This document shows positions 22,593 through 36,837 of a stretch of DNA of 64,000 nucleotides, one piece after another. A model generated the notes under the pieces. The model was given only the letters and a program-made list of their open reading frames with translations. It was not told where the DNA came from and did not search any database. The translations under genes were made by a program, and so were the position numbers. Position 1 is the stretch's first letter, and each line of letters starts with the position of its first letter. The stretch covers positions 328,691 through 392,690 of the forward strand of contig VZRN01005827.1 in NCBI GenBank assembly GCA_013397935.1, in the 5' to 3' direction. Source of the DNA: Dasyornis broadbenti (taxonomy: Eukaryota > Chordata > Aves > Passeriformes > Dasyornithidae).

Positions 22593-24169
22593 GAGGCACA
22601 GAAATAAGCAAGGAAACAATTTGCATCACCTTCCCAGCCCCCTAATCTTCACTGGGCATTTGGTAAAAATACAGCAAGTTTTAGGAAAAGGCAGCTTTTC
22701 CGTTCACTGAAAATCTATTTAACAAAGCCCTGCTGGGGTGTAGGGATAGGAAGAGTGAGTCTTGATGCAAAATGCCTGCAGGGAAAATACTTTGCCACTC
22801 ACACACCAATATCTCCCTGACTGCATTAGAACAATATTTATACAGGCAGCTGCAGCTCCTGATGATGCCTTGAGATCTCACGGTATAAGAAGACAGAAAT
22901 CAACCGGGAGTTCAGCATTTCACAGCTTTTGCTGCAAACTGTCTCTCTGCAAGATTCTGCAGGGTGAGAAAGGGATTTTTCCTTCTTGCGCTTGGCTGCT
23001 CCAGTGGAGCCACAGCCTTTCTGCAGTTCCAGTCAGCCCAGTTTAGTCAAGTACAGGAACTCCAGTGCAACCCAGTTCTTCTCTGCATTGCCAGACTTCT
23101 TCATTCTTGGAGCACCTCCCAGAAATCTGCACTGGACAGATGTAGTTCAACTTCAAATCCAGGTCAGCTACTTCTTTAGCTGAGATTACTTTTGATTTAG
23201 TGCAAACATTTCTTCTTTGGGAAGGATCTCAGCTACCGTGATCCTGACAGCTCTGAACTGCCAGCACCCAACACCACTGCCTGATTTGCCTTTGGAGTTC
23301 AGGTGTCTCCACAGACCAGCCCTGGCTGCGTAGAAGCATTGCCATTAGGAGGAAATCATTTGTGCATCAGCTGCAAAGTAAACACAGAGGCTGTTCAGGT
23401 TTCCTTTCCATTAGGCAGGCCAGAATGACTCAGGAGACTCCCCATGCTTTGGGATATTTCTGAGTTCACTAGGAAGTTAAATAAAGGTTGAATATTCTCT
23501 ATTAAAATTATTCCTATAGTGCATTAGACAAGATTTCTAATTTTTCTAGAAGGTTTGTCTCCAGCACTGGGAAAGGATTTGATACAGCCTTTGACAGCCT
23601 TTTTCAAAATGTGGCAATGAGATGACAGAGTCAGCTTTCCCACACCTCTGTTGGGAAAGAAGTGATCTTCAGAGATCTTCCTCCTGCTTCTGCATACATT
23701 TGGTAGATGAATAAAAGAGGCAACATAGAAACATGTTCAATGATAACTTACAGTAGGTGTTTAGACAGCAGCCACATTTTCTTTAAAAAAAAATCATATT
23801 TTAAGATTTAATTTAGTACATGTACTAACTCTATACTCTGTTTATCTTGGCTTTTTATAGAATAGCTAAAAGTAAGTCTAGCTGGGAAAACTCTGTATCC
23901 TTTTTCAGTATGGATAAGGATAAAAATACTTATCTCTCAGATGGTTAGTCTTCCTCCTTCTGCAGAAGTTAGAAATTAGAAGTCTGACCTTCTCATGGAT
24001 GTAGGAGCTGGCAGAGGGTTTCTAAGCTACCAAGTCTCTTCCATCACAGACACCTCAGTGTACAACCCAAGCAGGCTTTGCCTGAGGAGAAACTGAGACT
24101 TTTATTCTTGCAGCTTTGAACAAGATACTAAAAACATCACTGAAAACAAGTTGGTTCTTTTTCCCTGTC

Positions 24170-24370
24170 TATTGCTCCTTATTTGTTCTTGTGCCAACAT
24201 TTTCATGCTGTTTAAGTAGGGTCTTTATCCTTCTCCCAGTGTTTACTCTCCTGATGTATTTATAGACAGCAGTCACATCCTTCCTGACATTTATTTTCTT
24301 AGACTACACAAACCATATTTCTTTCATCTCCTCCTGTCCAATACATTCCTCATTCCCAGCTGTCTGCCCA
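24170..24370 (-). mobile_element. Ancient CR1/L3-like LINE remnant, antisense
   Basis: GTATTTATAGACAGCAGTCA, then a diverged CTCCAGGCTAAACA-like stretch (TTAGACTACACAAACC) and TTTCTTTCATCTCCTCCTGT. These match in order the reverse complement of the 3' part of avian CR1 that reads ...GAGGAAAGGCTGAGAGAG...GCCTGGAGAAGAGAAGG...TGTCTATAAATA. It is much more diverged than the other CR1 pieces here, so it is an old insertion. Borders are approximate. Confidence 0.5.
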
Positions 24371-26914
24371 GCCCCTCTGCTCTAGTGGGCAACAGGGCTT
24401 TTACAGAGAAGATTTCATCACAGACGCTGCGGTTTTATAAACTGATTGATTTTTAAGGGCAAAAAACTTGCCCTGGGATATCAGTAGCTCTAATCCAAAA
24501 GTCTGGATTTTCAAGCTTGTGGAAATACTCCCCAGTTCCCATTCCATCCTTCAGAAGAAGATGTAGAAGATAACTAAGGCTCATCTAGAGTTGGTATCCA
24601 GAGACCGTTCAAGAATCCAGGTCAGTAGGCAACTTCAAGAGGAGAAGGCAGACCTAAGTCCAAAACTGGAATCAAATTTGCATGTCATGATATAGGCTGG
24701 TGATAAAAGTTAGGCAAAATCCAGTAGTAATTCACCTAGTCCAGAGCAATAACATAGATTCAAGATCCATAGTTACAACTGATACTAAGCTGAAGCCCAA
24801 TACTTCTCTAGAATTACTCAGAGAAAAAGTGAGGGCCTTGAGCTTGGCTTAAATAGAACTCCTGGGCCTGTAGGTGGTGGTCCCAGGTGAAACTGCTCAG
24901 GATCAGGAGGATTCATAGTGGCCTCAGAGCCCTAGCTTGGTGCTGTACTGCTGTTCAGCTGCTGAAGGTAGAGCTTAGTCCCAACTTAGCCCTGGGTTCT
25001 TGGAGAAGTTGGTCTGGCTTTTTTTTCATAAAACTGTAATTTCAATCTGTCTTAAATCTAATATTTGTATCATTACCCTACTGGATAACAGCTTATAGGA
25101 CTGGTGCAAAAAACAGTATTACAATTGTGGGTGGGGAATTTTTCTTAATTTTAAGGCTTTCCTTATCATGGTCACAAGTTCTTCTGTGATTTTTTATCAT
25201 AATATGTTAAAAATTGGGCCTTTGAAAAGAAAAGCACTGCTGATATTTTCCCACATCATTCTGGGATTTTAAGTGGAAGAACCCCACCTTTGGCACATGG
25301 ATGGGGTTGTGTTGCTTGTCATCATCTTGAGGCTGGGGTTTCCTGTGTGAGTCCTGACTCTGCAGCAGGAGTTGTGTGAGCAGACCCCGGGACTGATTTC
25401 ATTTTGGACTGCATTCAAAGTATTTTTGCAATGTGGTTCTTTGCAGTTGGATGTGTCCTTCAAGGGGGTGTTTGTCTGGGTAGAGGAGAGTTGTTTGTTT
25501 AGTGAGTGATTAGTTTAAAGGAGGGAATGTTTTCCAACTTAACTGAGTTGGAAGGTAAGTAGATTCCACCCACGCTGTAGTCAGATACCTGAATGCCTTT
25601 GAAAACAACTGGTTTAGGAGAACACAGGAGGAATCAAATGGAGCAAGTGTCAGGATCTGTCAGGGAGTTAATGCTGCCTTATCTCTGAAGCTGATAAAAA
25701 CCAAAGTTTGAAGCTGCAGCCTCTGCCCTGGTGCAGATGGCTACAAATAAGAAACTTCAGTAGCCACACAGACAGGGAAAACGTAAGAATGTGCTGCTCA
25801 GGGGAAAAGCACAGAGCTGCCCAGAGCAGGGAATGCTGGCAGGGTTTCTGCTGTGCTTCAGTGAAAGGACACTGGAGAAAGGATGCAGATACTGTAGCCT
25901 GGGAAGAAATAACAAATTTGCTTCCCCAAAATTCTTTAGTGAACACAACCTAACCTAATTATTTTGAGCCAGACTATTTTTTTTTTTCCAGGAAATAATC
26001 CTCATTGTCAAAGCTCATGTGATGTTATCCAGGTGCACCCAAATGTTATGTATTCCAGGTGTGCCCAGGCAGCTGGCCAGCCTGACCCAAGGTGTTTTCT
26101 TCAAAGCAGCAGATTTACACAATAAAGTTATGACAGGACTTTGCATTTCTCTGTTATTATGGAATTGTTCAACTGTTGCTTTGAACTCCTGTAACCCTAG
26201 CCTGCACACAGTGGAAAAATTCCAGATTTGCTTGCCTGAGCATGAAGCTGCGGTTCAGAATAAAAGGTTTGCTGCAGTTCCAGCTGAGAGTGCTCGTGCG
26301 TCCTGCATCATGTCAGGTTTGCTCTGCCTTCATTTTGCAGGAATCCCTCTGGAGACTTGTTTCCAGAATTTTGCTGTTTGAGTACAATTGATATTTCCCA
26401 GGGCTCTGAAATCTGTTTGCTTGGGAGGACTGTCTCTGAAGCCAGCACACCCCAGTGGGAGCTCAGGTAGGATCTGGACTCTTCAGGTGTTTCAAAAGAT
26501 CCTAGACTTTGATCCCTGATTTCCAAAATCTGCTGCTTAATGAATTTGCCTGAATAATAGATGAGCATGGAAATAACAATGGCATTTCTAAAAGCAAATT
26601 TGGAGTAATTCTAATCAAGAGACTTGCCAGCTGCAGGCCCAGCCCCTCAGTAGCTGATTTTTACACTGAAATATCTTTGCCACTGTTGTTACATTATCTT
26701 GGAAGTTATTCTTATAGTTGCTGAGGTATTTCGGAAGGCAAAGGACAGGAATAGGCCTAAGATGACATGGTCATTTTTCACTACTCGGATCAGCTCGATA
26801 AGGGCTGAATTCATGTCCCTGGCAAGTTCTGTTTCACCCGAGAATACCCTAAAAGTTAAATGAACTGCTTCACATCCTTGTGGTTCTCCTCAACCTCAAA
26901 ATGTTGTAAATGTG

Positions 26915-27076
26915 CAGAGAAGCTGTGGCTGCACCATCCCTGGAAGTGTTCACGGCCATGTTGGATGGGGCTTGGAGCAACCTGGTCTAATGGAAGGTGT
27001 CTCTGCCCATGGCAGGGGTGGAATGAGATGGGCTTTGAGGTCCCTTCCAATCCAAACCATTGTGGGATTCTGTGGT
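26915..27076 (+). mobile_element. CR1 LINE 3'-end fragment
   Basis: Contains in order CCATCCCTGGAAGTGTTCA, GTTGGATGGGGCTTGGAGCA, CCTGGTCTAATGGAAGGTGT, CTGCCCATGGCAGGGGTGGA, AGGTCCCTTCCAATCCAAAC and the tail ATTGTGGGATTCTGTGG. This is the standard avian CR1 3' end, moderately diverged and 5'-truncated. Confidence 0.93.
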
Positions 27077-30000
27077 TTCCTGTGTTCATCTTTGCACTGA
27101 ATTCCACATCCTGGCTCCCCTTCTCTGCTCTTTCATCATTAATTCCCTGCTGAACTTTTTGGAACCATGCAGGTGATGCCTGTTTTCCTTGTTTTCATTT
27201 TTTTCCCCATCACTTACCTAGTTTTATTTTGACCTATTCACTTTCTCTTTTAGTGTAGAAAAAAGTATTTAAAATAATTCTATTTCATTTAGTACAGAGC
27301 AACTGCAACACAGCGAAACCACATGGAAGGTGTAATTAAGACTAAAAGTCAATTCAGTATTTCTGTGACACCTGCTGGGAATTTATCTCCTTTCAAAGTC
27401 TTTCGCCAGGTTTTATTTCACAGCTGACATGTTGGTTGATAACAGAAATATGAAATAAAAAGGAATGAAAGAGCCCTGTGCTGTACAGAATGCTGGCTTC
27501 TCTCAGCATGGAATACTCAATAGTGAATCATGCAATTGTTGAAAAGCTCTTGGCAAACACTGGAGTTGAAGGTGGAAAAAAGATATTACATGTGTAATAT
27601 TTTTCCTCCCCTGACTTTAAAGAAACATCTTCCCAACAAAGACAACAACTTACATAGCCATAAACTCATTTGAATCTTATTTTTCATTGCTGTACTTCTT
27701 GGATGGTCCTTTGGTAAAGGATTTCCTGCCCTGTGCCAGATGCTATTTCCATTCACAATGAAGTAACAGTCCTCTGTGAGTGATATCACAGTCTCATACC
27801 ACAGCCCTTATTGTGACTTCTCAAATTTAACGCACTGAAATACGTTCTTTGTTGATTGTTTGGGGACTTCTAGATCTAGGGTTTGACTGAAGTCAGTCTA
27901 ACAAAAAAAAAAAGGGAACAGAGCCTGGAGAACTTGGACGGTTTGTAATGTGCAGAAAAACATGGAAACAAAAGAAGGGTGAAAAGGAAAAGTTTGGCTG
28001 ATATATTCTTGTACAGACAGAGGGAAATAAGGCTTGTGTAAGTCCTTGTTTTTAAGGTTTTGAGGTGGTACAGATATTTAATTACTGACCCTGCCAAGAG
28101 AGCTACCCCTGTGCTTTTGCTGGATGCTCCAGCTGATGCTGGATCAACACCCACGGTGTTGGCCAGGGGAACACCTGGCTTGGGGGCTGCTCCACAGCTC
28201 TGCACTCATGTGCCAAAGGAAGTGTATCCAAATACAAATAATTTCTAGTTTATCAACTAGATCCCAGGATCTACACAGACCAGGAACTTTGCAGTTCCCT
28301 GTTGTGATCTGTAGTTTTCATCTCATGCTGGTGCAGTTCCATCCTTTGCTGGGATAAGGTTTATGAAAACTGCTGTATGTGTTTGTGCCAGTGTCCGTGT
28401 GCATAGAAGTGATTCTTTTGAAGGGTTATGTAAAGATGTATTTTCCAGAAGACAGAACAAATAGAAGGAATCTGGTTGAGTTACTTGAGGTGTGATCATG
28501 CAAGGAGTGAGGCATGCTAAAATTTTAAATGCAGATTAAAGCACTTGCATCCCCAGGTCCATGCAAGGTTGCAGGGGTGTATCTCTGTGTGTCTGTGTGC
28601 GTGTTTAAGCATAAATTGATCTAAGAACATAATTATAGATGCTTTTTCCCCCCCACCTTAGAAGTAAAATGGTTGTTATGAAAAAGAAAGGGAGATGGCA
28701 GACAGTCCTTTTGCAACTGGTAAGTGAATATTCATATAACATCGTTACTAAGCAGCTACTTTTTCAGGATTGCTTTTTAGCCTTCCCAGTCAACAAGGAG
28801 CTGGCAAATGGGTCTGTCATTGAGCTGTATTTTCAGGAAGTATGGAAAAGGTCTCATTAGACTTTTTAACAGAAACGAGGGTGTTATTTATCATACCCAG
28901 TACAATACTGATGTATTTAAATATGCTGATCTATGAGATTTTAAAAAATAGAAAACCTGGTCAAATTTTGCCCTCATTGTTGTCCACTGAGAGTGTACCA
29001 GGTAGTATGTTGAGGAAAAATTTAGCCAAAAGCAGTTTTGAAGGAACCTGTTAAAATGCAGATAAATTAAGATGTCTGCTGACCCCAAGAATCTGCATTC
29101 ATGTGGCGAAGGATTCGTTACTCACACTGTAATGCTTTCTGAAGTATATTTTTGTATCATCATTTCCCATTTTAAATTCAGCTCTTAAATCCCGAAGGGG
29201 AATTAACTACCAGCCATTTGCATTTTAAAGGGAAAACTCAAACCTCAATAGAGTGCTCTACTTAAGACTCCTTTTCTATAACTTAGCCAATGAGCTACAT
29301 CTTGGTGGAGACCTTGGGGAGTCAACCAAGCGACTGGGACAAGGCAGGAAAGCCTAGTGTTGGACGAAACCTTTTAATTTGCTTCCAAAAATGCTGACTA
29401 CACTGATATCAGTGTGAAGCTCTCCTGCAAAATGGTGTTTTTCATTATTGTGGGGCAAAATGTCTTTAATGTTGGGGAAGCAAAGGGATCTTCAAGCCTT
29501 GGCAAGCTGTGATGGCAAAAGACACAGGCTGTTCTCTCTTCCCATGAAGGAAAACCATGGTAAAATAAAAGGAGCAACTTCAAATTCAGCCCTTTGCAAG
29601 ATATGGGAAAAGACTATTGGAAAGTTACAGGACAGGGATTTTGTTAAAGACCTCTTGGGAGCTGACTCATTTTCTGAGAGAATGTGATTCAGGAAGAAGC
29701 TGTTCTCCCCCTCAGGCCACAGGTTTGGGGTGGAAGTTGTAGGTGGTCCCCTCCTTCCCTTGGAGACACTGGGATTCAGCTTTACTCACATATCCTCGTT
29801 CCTTTCAGCTGTGTCCTGCTCTTTGCCTTTATTCAACTGACACTGACTTTAAATACACGTATTTCTTTATTTATCGCCAACTGAACCTATATCCAAATTT
29901 CTTGCTGCCTTAGGAGTTTAAAAGCTGCCAAAGCACTGCTACATCTCACTTCCTTGTGGCCTTCCAAAGAACTCTGTTCCAAAGGTTATAAAAACCCCAG

Positions 30001-33000
30001 AGCACAATAGGAAGCCTCTCTCTTGAATGAGTTTGTAAGCCAATAGTGCTGGAGAGCCCTGGGTGCATTTGCGGCACTGAAATAAAAAACTTGTAGAGCA
30101 AGGTCTGCAAATATGAATTCTGATGCCTGGGAATTCGAGAATGCCCAGGCATCGATTTCCCCCCAACTCTCAGCTGAAGACCAGGCTGCTACTCAGACAA
30201 GACCCCTCAGCTCCTTCCCAAAGTCAGGAAGTGCTGGAGGGCAAAGCTGCTGGTCCTGTATCTCCAGGTGTGCATTTCCAGCACCTAAAATCAATATCCC
30301 TGTGTTGAAATAAGAAAGGTGGCTGGGTGTTTGGGAGCTGTGAGGCACCAATGATGATTGTAACAGGAAATGGCTTAATATTTGTTTAAATAGAATGATG
30401 CAAACTGCAGCCTTCTGTGCTGACACCAAATTAAAGTAAGGAGGGGATTTTTTGAGTTAGTCTGCTCTTAAGTGCGACAGAAAAAAAAAGCACTTAAAGG
30501 TATCACGCAGCTGATGGAAAACGACAGTTTCCAGTAATTTGTATTATCAGACGTGATGTGTCTCCTAGACATTTTAAGTCCCTTATTGCTTGTTCCTGTG
30601 TCATAAGTTCCTTCCTCATACACCCTGTTCTTGCAAACTGAGTAACTGCTCAAACAAATGTTGGGGGGTGAAATAAAAGGTGGCTTTGGTGTGCCATGAA
30701 AGGGCTTGTTAGCACAGGCACTTCCATGACGCCTGATGGAACAGGTGCTGAATCAGACCTGATTGCAGAGGGAGGGGTCCATTTTTTGCTGTTGAATTAC
30801 ACTTACCTTCAAAGCTACAAATGATTCTACATTTATTCAGCAGGAGAAGTCCTGAGGTTTTTATATCCCATGTTGTTCATTGCTGTGCCATTTGTTAAGA
30901 TGATTCAGCTTTTAATCTACCAATGAATACTGAATGAAGAATTAAATCATGAATCAGATCTCTTCCTTTGCTTGCCAGTAACACAAGCCATTTTTATTTT
31001 CAATTTCAGGTTTCTTTTACAGTAGAGGACAAAAATAAATTATGAGGGAAAAGAAGTTAAAATGGTTCTTCTCAAGCAAGTCTCCTGCATCAATGCTTAA
31101 TCCTTCCATTATGTCTGATGTCATTAATCATTCTACTGTAATATTTGACACACACTTTTGTGGGACAAATTAGGATCTAATATAAAAGCTGCAATAATAC
31201 TGACTTATGTGGAACTGCAGCTAATTATAACATATTTGAATTTTCATCTTTCATAGAAGACCTTTATAAAATGAACAGTGTTTCATACTGCTGAAATGAG
31301 ACTGAGACAGGCAAGCAGATGAGGGGCAAAAGAAGAAAAATCTAAGGACAACAGGAGAAATCTCAGCACCATAATGAGCCAATATCAGTTGTTGGTGGAT
31401 TCTCTTTAATTGCAGGCTTTTTATCTTTAAGCTTTTAGATGGCTTCTCTACCACAGCTGTGGTGCTCAGCTTAATTAAATAAGCTGGAATGGTTTGGAAT
31501 GGTTTGGTTGCCTTGATACATGAATGACTGATTCTGCCATCTTCAGAGATGAAATGTCGCTTCAGTCTTCACAGGTGGACTAGAAGAGATAAAGAAGACA
31601 GGATGCCATTGCAGGAAGATATGTCTCAGCCAGCAAGAGGGTGAGAGTTCACTAAATCTTTTCTGCAAAGCAGCTTCTCCTTCCTCTCTCCCCACAGTGT
31701 CTTCACTGTGCCTTTACTTGTAGACCTCTAGACCCTCAGTGTTTTGAATTCCCTGTGTCAGTCAATGTTTGTGTTCAGTTCCTTGGAGAAGCATCAGGCA
31801 TTGCTCTGCCTTGAGATGCTGCCAGTGCTCAAAGCCTCAGATCCATCTGGAGAGAGGAAATGAGCAGCATAAATTCCCAGTTTGTGTATTAGCTAAAAAG
31901 GTGGTTAGGCTCTGCTATTTCTGCATTTGGGATCCTCAGTCTGAATGTGGGCTCATTACTTTATTCAATTATATATCAGCAGTAATTCCTTTTCCTCATA
32001 AGTGAATCCTACATATGTGCAACTTAATTCCAAAATGGATTCCTTGTGTCTCTCAGACGTTGCTTTTGCCTTGGATAGTATTCAGAAAAACAAACTGTCC
32101 AGTTAAGTTCACCATTGGTTTTGCCCCCATCTAGAAATCAGGGGAGATCATAGGTTTAGCACATTTTCTGGATGCTGAGATTCGTACACAGAGTGTTGAA
32201 GGAGCAGCTGCTTTCTTTAGCAGCCATTCTCTTGCTGCCCTTAAGCATCCTGGGTTGATGCATTTTTCATTTTCCAATGCAGTTGCACCTTTCTGTACTG
32301 GTGCTTCAGCAAAGCTGTAATATCTCCAAACCTAACAGAAGGGTTATTTTGAAGTTTTCAGTTACAGGAGTATTAATGCCAGGATTGTTTCCTTAACAGC
32401 CTGGTACATGCTGCAGGCAAGGATTGTGCTGTTTGAGATGAACACAGCACAAAGTGCTGTGCAGATCTGCCCACTTCAAACACCTCAGTGGAAGCCAGAT
32501 GAGTGGCACTGTTTCAGGCATGGACCAGAGCAGTGGGGGAATGGCCATCAAGAGTTAAGGGTTCATTGGTATAATGAAGAGTAGATTTTCTCCCTTCCCT
32601 GCCAGTCCCTTTTAAAGATTGAGCAGAACAGAAAGGCTTGCTGTCCACCACTGTTTACTGTGTCACTTCCTTTTCACAGATTCCTCTGCTGCTTTTCCTC
32701 ACATCTGCAGTTACTCCTTTTATCCCTGTTTTTATGGTAGGACTCCACTTGAAATGCATCTGTTCTTAGTTATTCTCCATCCTTTCACTCTTCTAAACTT
32801 CATTGTATTCCCCTAGAAAACACCATTTTTGTTTTTAAGCTCCTATCTGCCTTGTGTTATCTCTCAAGGCTTCTGCATATTTTGTTACCCTCTTTCTGTG
32901 GAGCATCTTCATTCTCACTGTACATCTTAGGCCCAGTTTCTTCAGCAGTTTCCTTCACCTCACTGCTGCTGGACTTCCTACATCTTGTCCCCAGTGTGTC

Positions 33001-35483
33001 GTTATTTTAAGTCACAGATGCAAGGCTGAGCTGCAAGGCTGCAGGATCCCTGGACTTCCACACAGAAGTGCTGCAGCCAAATACAGATGTCCAGTTCCAG
33101 ACCAGGTTGGCAACCTTCTGATGTTTTTTATGGGTCTGGAGAATTATTATTTCACACAGGTACTTAATAGCTGGATGTTGGATCAAGTTTGAGTTGGCTA
33201 ACAACGGTTTTGCACTGCTTTCTGCAACTTACGCAGTCTTGTGACAGGTAGAGGTCTTGTCTGAACAGCAGGATGGCTCCAGATGAGTTGGGGCAGTTAG
33301 TTGTGCATCATTTGTGCAAGTTGTGCACTGTATTTTTCCTAGAAGCACTACTTAGTATTTCTTAGATGGCTGAATTGTGTTCAGCAGTAATAATATTGGA
33401 GTGTGATTATAATAATTCCAGTAATAAGCAATAGGGAGTTCTTGACTTAATCCCACCACATTCTGTAGTTGTTTCTAACTTCAGTTTGCATTCTGTCTCC
33501 TAAAACCCAGACTGACTCAACGCTACCTCTGGACGCTCTACCTTGCACATACCTGTCACACAGAACTCGTACAAATGATGTGATCCCCCATTTAAATCTT
33601 CAATCAAGTTTTTAAATTTAAAAAGCTGTATAGCATTACAATTCACTGGCTAGACTAATTTTGTGCTTTAATTTCAGGAGTTTAAGAGAATGGTGGGAAT
33701 ATTGAAAGATTTTCTCACTTCTCTGAACTCATTCTCCAGGTACTGGCAGGATCTGAATGCATCAGTTTGCTAAAGTTGCTGCTCCCAGAGACTCTAATGA
33801 TGCCAGATGCATTCCTTGATGGCTTCTGTTTGCTCCTTTTATCTAGAATTTAACATTATTCTTTCAGAGCACATTTTTGCAATCATAAATATGCACTTTC
33901 TGTTTACACAGTCATGGTCTTGCAAGTGATAAGGGACAGAGATGTTCATTTGAAACATTCCTTACAGAATAAACAGTGGCAGCCAAAGGTGAAGATGAGA
34001 TTCTCAGTGCTTCATTAGCCCAGATGTCCTGGAAAATGGCACTAAAAGCTCCAGAACTTGGTTAAAATGGGATTCTTGGAAGTAACTGTAAGCTGCCACC
34101 TACCTAACAGGGTTAACAGTAGGAGAGGTGTCCTAGGGAATGCTGCAGCCTTGCAGCGTTGATTCAAACTGGTGCTGTTGTCATAGGCAACAGATAAGTA
34201 CCAGTGCTCACCTGAAATAGAGCTGTACGCTGAATTAACCATGGCCATTGTGAGTGTCACCATGCCTGCAGTGCCTGCTCCTGTGTGGAGAGTAGGCACC
34301 TGAAAACAGCCATCTCCAAAGCCTTTCCATGCTGAAAGCCTTTGGGTTTTTTCCAGCTGCTGGAATTCCATTTGCATCTTGCTGGAGACTCTTATCTCAA
34401 TCCCTTTCCCTGCCACCCTGCAGTCATATGAATGTAGTTGCACGTAGATCTCCTGATCATCACCAAGGAATGACCAAGAGCTGGGGGATGGAACCTTTTT
34501 TTCTGGGGACTTTTTGTCCTGGGAGGACCGATCTCTGTATGAAGGGAAATGTGTTGTTCTTCAAACCTTGATTTCTCACTTGCTTTTCAGGTGGTGAACT
34601 GAGCACAGATGGCCTTGCTCTGGAAGAGGAACATCCTGTGTTGCAGTCTTGCTGCAGGACTTCAGCTCTTACACCCTGGTGTATCTGCAGTGCAGGGCTA
34701 GGAGCAGGTGAGAATGCAGCTGAGGTTGGACCTCGTGCTTATCTGAGAGGCTTCCCCAAGAGTCACCAGACTGAAAGATTTTCAGAAAAACAAGGACAAC
34801 ACTGTTGGAGTCAGTGCTGTGAACATGAATTAATGCTCACCAAGCACTGCGTAAATATTAAAAGTAATTAATTTATGTAGCACTTTAAATACTATATAAA
34901 TTCAACCTCAAATGAAAGCCCCTACCCAAAGATTTATAAAGAACTTGTACATTTTGCACTGGAGAGGAAGAAAGATCCCTCCTTTTTCAGCAAAGGGAAA
35001 AGCCTAACTCAGAATGTCTTGTTATTTACTCATGTATCCATATCGCACAATAAAATATTTACATTAAAATGTGTCAGTTTTCAAAATCAACTTGTTACTC
35101 CATTTTTCAACTGAACTTGGCCAGGCTAAAAAGAAAATTATATATACCAGAGGACTGCAGTAAAAGAGATTTAAGGGTTTTCAAATAGTGTAAGAAAGAG
35201 ACTATAATAAGTGACCACTGGACCAGTCAGCAATTTCAATTAAAACTGGGCTACTTATTGATCTATTGTACAGATTTACCCCATCTGCAACATTTCAGCA
35301 ATGTTCCTATTTCAGAAAAGAGCACTTGTAAGAGCCACTAAAGAATATGGAAGTTTAGAATGGAAATGTTTTATAAGTGTAACATTTTGTACTAAGCTCT
35401 TTTCCTATCCCATTTAAGCACCTCACATATCTTCACACAAAAATGAAAGCAAATATAGGGAATATGTAGGATATTCTATTATG

Positions 35484-35568
35484 TCTGGTGGAAGGTGTCC
35501 CTGCCCATTGGCAGGGGTGTGGAAGAAGATGAGCTTTTCCAACCCAAACCATTCTGGGATTCCATGAT
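35484..35568 (+). mobile_element. CR1 LINE 3'-end fragment
   Basis: TCTGGTGGAAGGTGTCCCTG, CCCATTGGCAGGGGTG, a small internal deletion, then CCAACCCAAACCATTCTGGG and ATTCCATGAT. It is a short, diverged CR1 3' end lying about 1 kb upstream of the APLP2 CpG island. Confidence 0.88.
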
Positions 35569-36720
35569 ACGGCTTTTCTAACTTAATGCTAATGGGTTCA
35601 CTGCATGTTAGTGCTGAAAAAAATCCCAGAAGTCTAAAATATATCGGTATTTTAAAAGATCACATGTTCTTTAAACCAGTGGGATCTTTAGTGGTTGCAT
35701 CTTCAAGGTGGGCGTTTGTCATTTCTGAGCTGATTGATGCACATTTCCAGTGGGAAAACCAAGTACTAAAAAGGGGATAATAAATGCTCTGCACAGATGT
35801 GGAAGGTCTGGGGTATCAGCAGCTGCACTTGGTAGCTCTACTTTGTTCCTGAAGGGTTTGCTTATTTTAAAATCCTAATTATTTTGGATTTCTATTTATA
35901 AGTAATGTGGTGAAATTAAAATACCCTCAATACAAATTTGGCACAAAAACCTGGTTTTAAAGCCAGAAATGTGTCCTGAAATAGCGGCACCAGCAGTGGC
36001 AGAACATCTGCACTGGAATGAACTGCTGCCATGCTCTGGTTGAAACACAAACTGGAGATGGTGATGTGTTTGTTGTTTAACTAAATATTTAATTAAATAC
36101 ATGCATATTGTTTAAAGTTTATGATAGAGAGCTGTGCTGTGTTCACAGAGCAGCACATGTGGCAGCACATGTGATGTCTTCCAGGTAGTGCCTGGTGAGC
36201 ACCTGGTGTTGGCAGCAGGATGAAGCCATCAATGACTATCATAATTCAATAGCTCTGTTTGAAAAGAAAAAATAAATTAAAGAAGGACACGTATTGAGTT
36301 TTATTGTGAAACCCGAAGGGCTGGGAACTTGCTGCTTCCACGTGGGTCAGGGGCTTTGAGAAATCAGGGACAGATGGTTCGAGTGGGAAAACATCATTGT
36401 TTTATTTTTAGATGAGGAAAACGTCCCATTTGGCTTTTATTACCCCAGAGCCCTCCTGCTCACCGCAGTGGTGGGGTGAAGCCTTTATTCCACAGACGGC
36501 CACACAGCCCAGGGCCTTTTCGGGTCCCCGCTATTCGGAGTTTTACCTAAGGGATGATTTCCGTAGCAGCCCGAAATGACAGAGGTGGTAAGGGCCGAAC
36601 ACGCCCCGGCCGTGCCCCCTCACAGCTCCCATCAGCCCCTGCAGCCATTTCCCGCCGGGGGGCGGCCCCACCCGCCATATGCCTCGTCCCATTGGCTGAT
36701 AGTGGCGCGGGGGTGTGGCT

Positions 36721-36837
36721 ATGAACCAGTCTCCGATTGGCGGGCGCGGCTGTCACTCTACGCGGGGGGCGTGGCCTGGCGAGGCGGGTCCCGCTCGGGC
36801 ACTGCGGCCGCAGTCGCGCTCGGGCGGCGGCGGGTGA
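36721..36837 (+). promoter_or_regulatory. Possible upstream ORF overlapping the APLP2 start (TGATG)
   Basis: An ATG at 36721 opens a 38-codon frame (MNQSPIGGRG...) in the +1 register relative to APLP2. Its TGA stop shares its final A with the APLP2 ATG (TGATGG). It only matters if transcription starts upstream of 36721, which is unknown. The peptide looks like translated GC-rich leader and resembles nothing. Confidence 0.35.

Larger units (their letters stand above)
18651..36530. other. Intergenic region between PRDM10 and APLP2 promoters
   Basis: About 17.9 kb that is AT-rich and CpG-poor, with no open frame that I recognise. It holds one solo LTR, a CR1-like antisense remnant near 24.2 kb and CR1 3'-end fragments near 27 and 35.5 kb. 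Most of the rest appears unique. A divergent non-coding transcript from either CpG island could run through it, but the sequence alone does not show one. Confidence 0.75.

Noticed and set aside
28060..28248. Open frame with repeated Ala/Pro/Gly near 28.1 kb
   Set aside because: Short, no family resemblance, no splice-site support.
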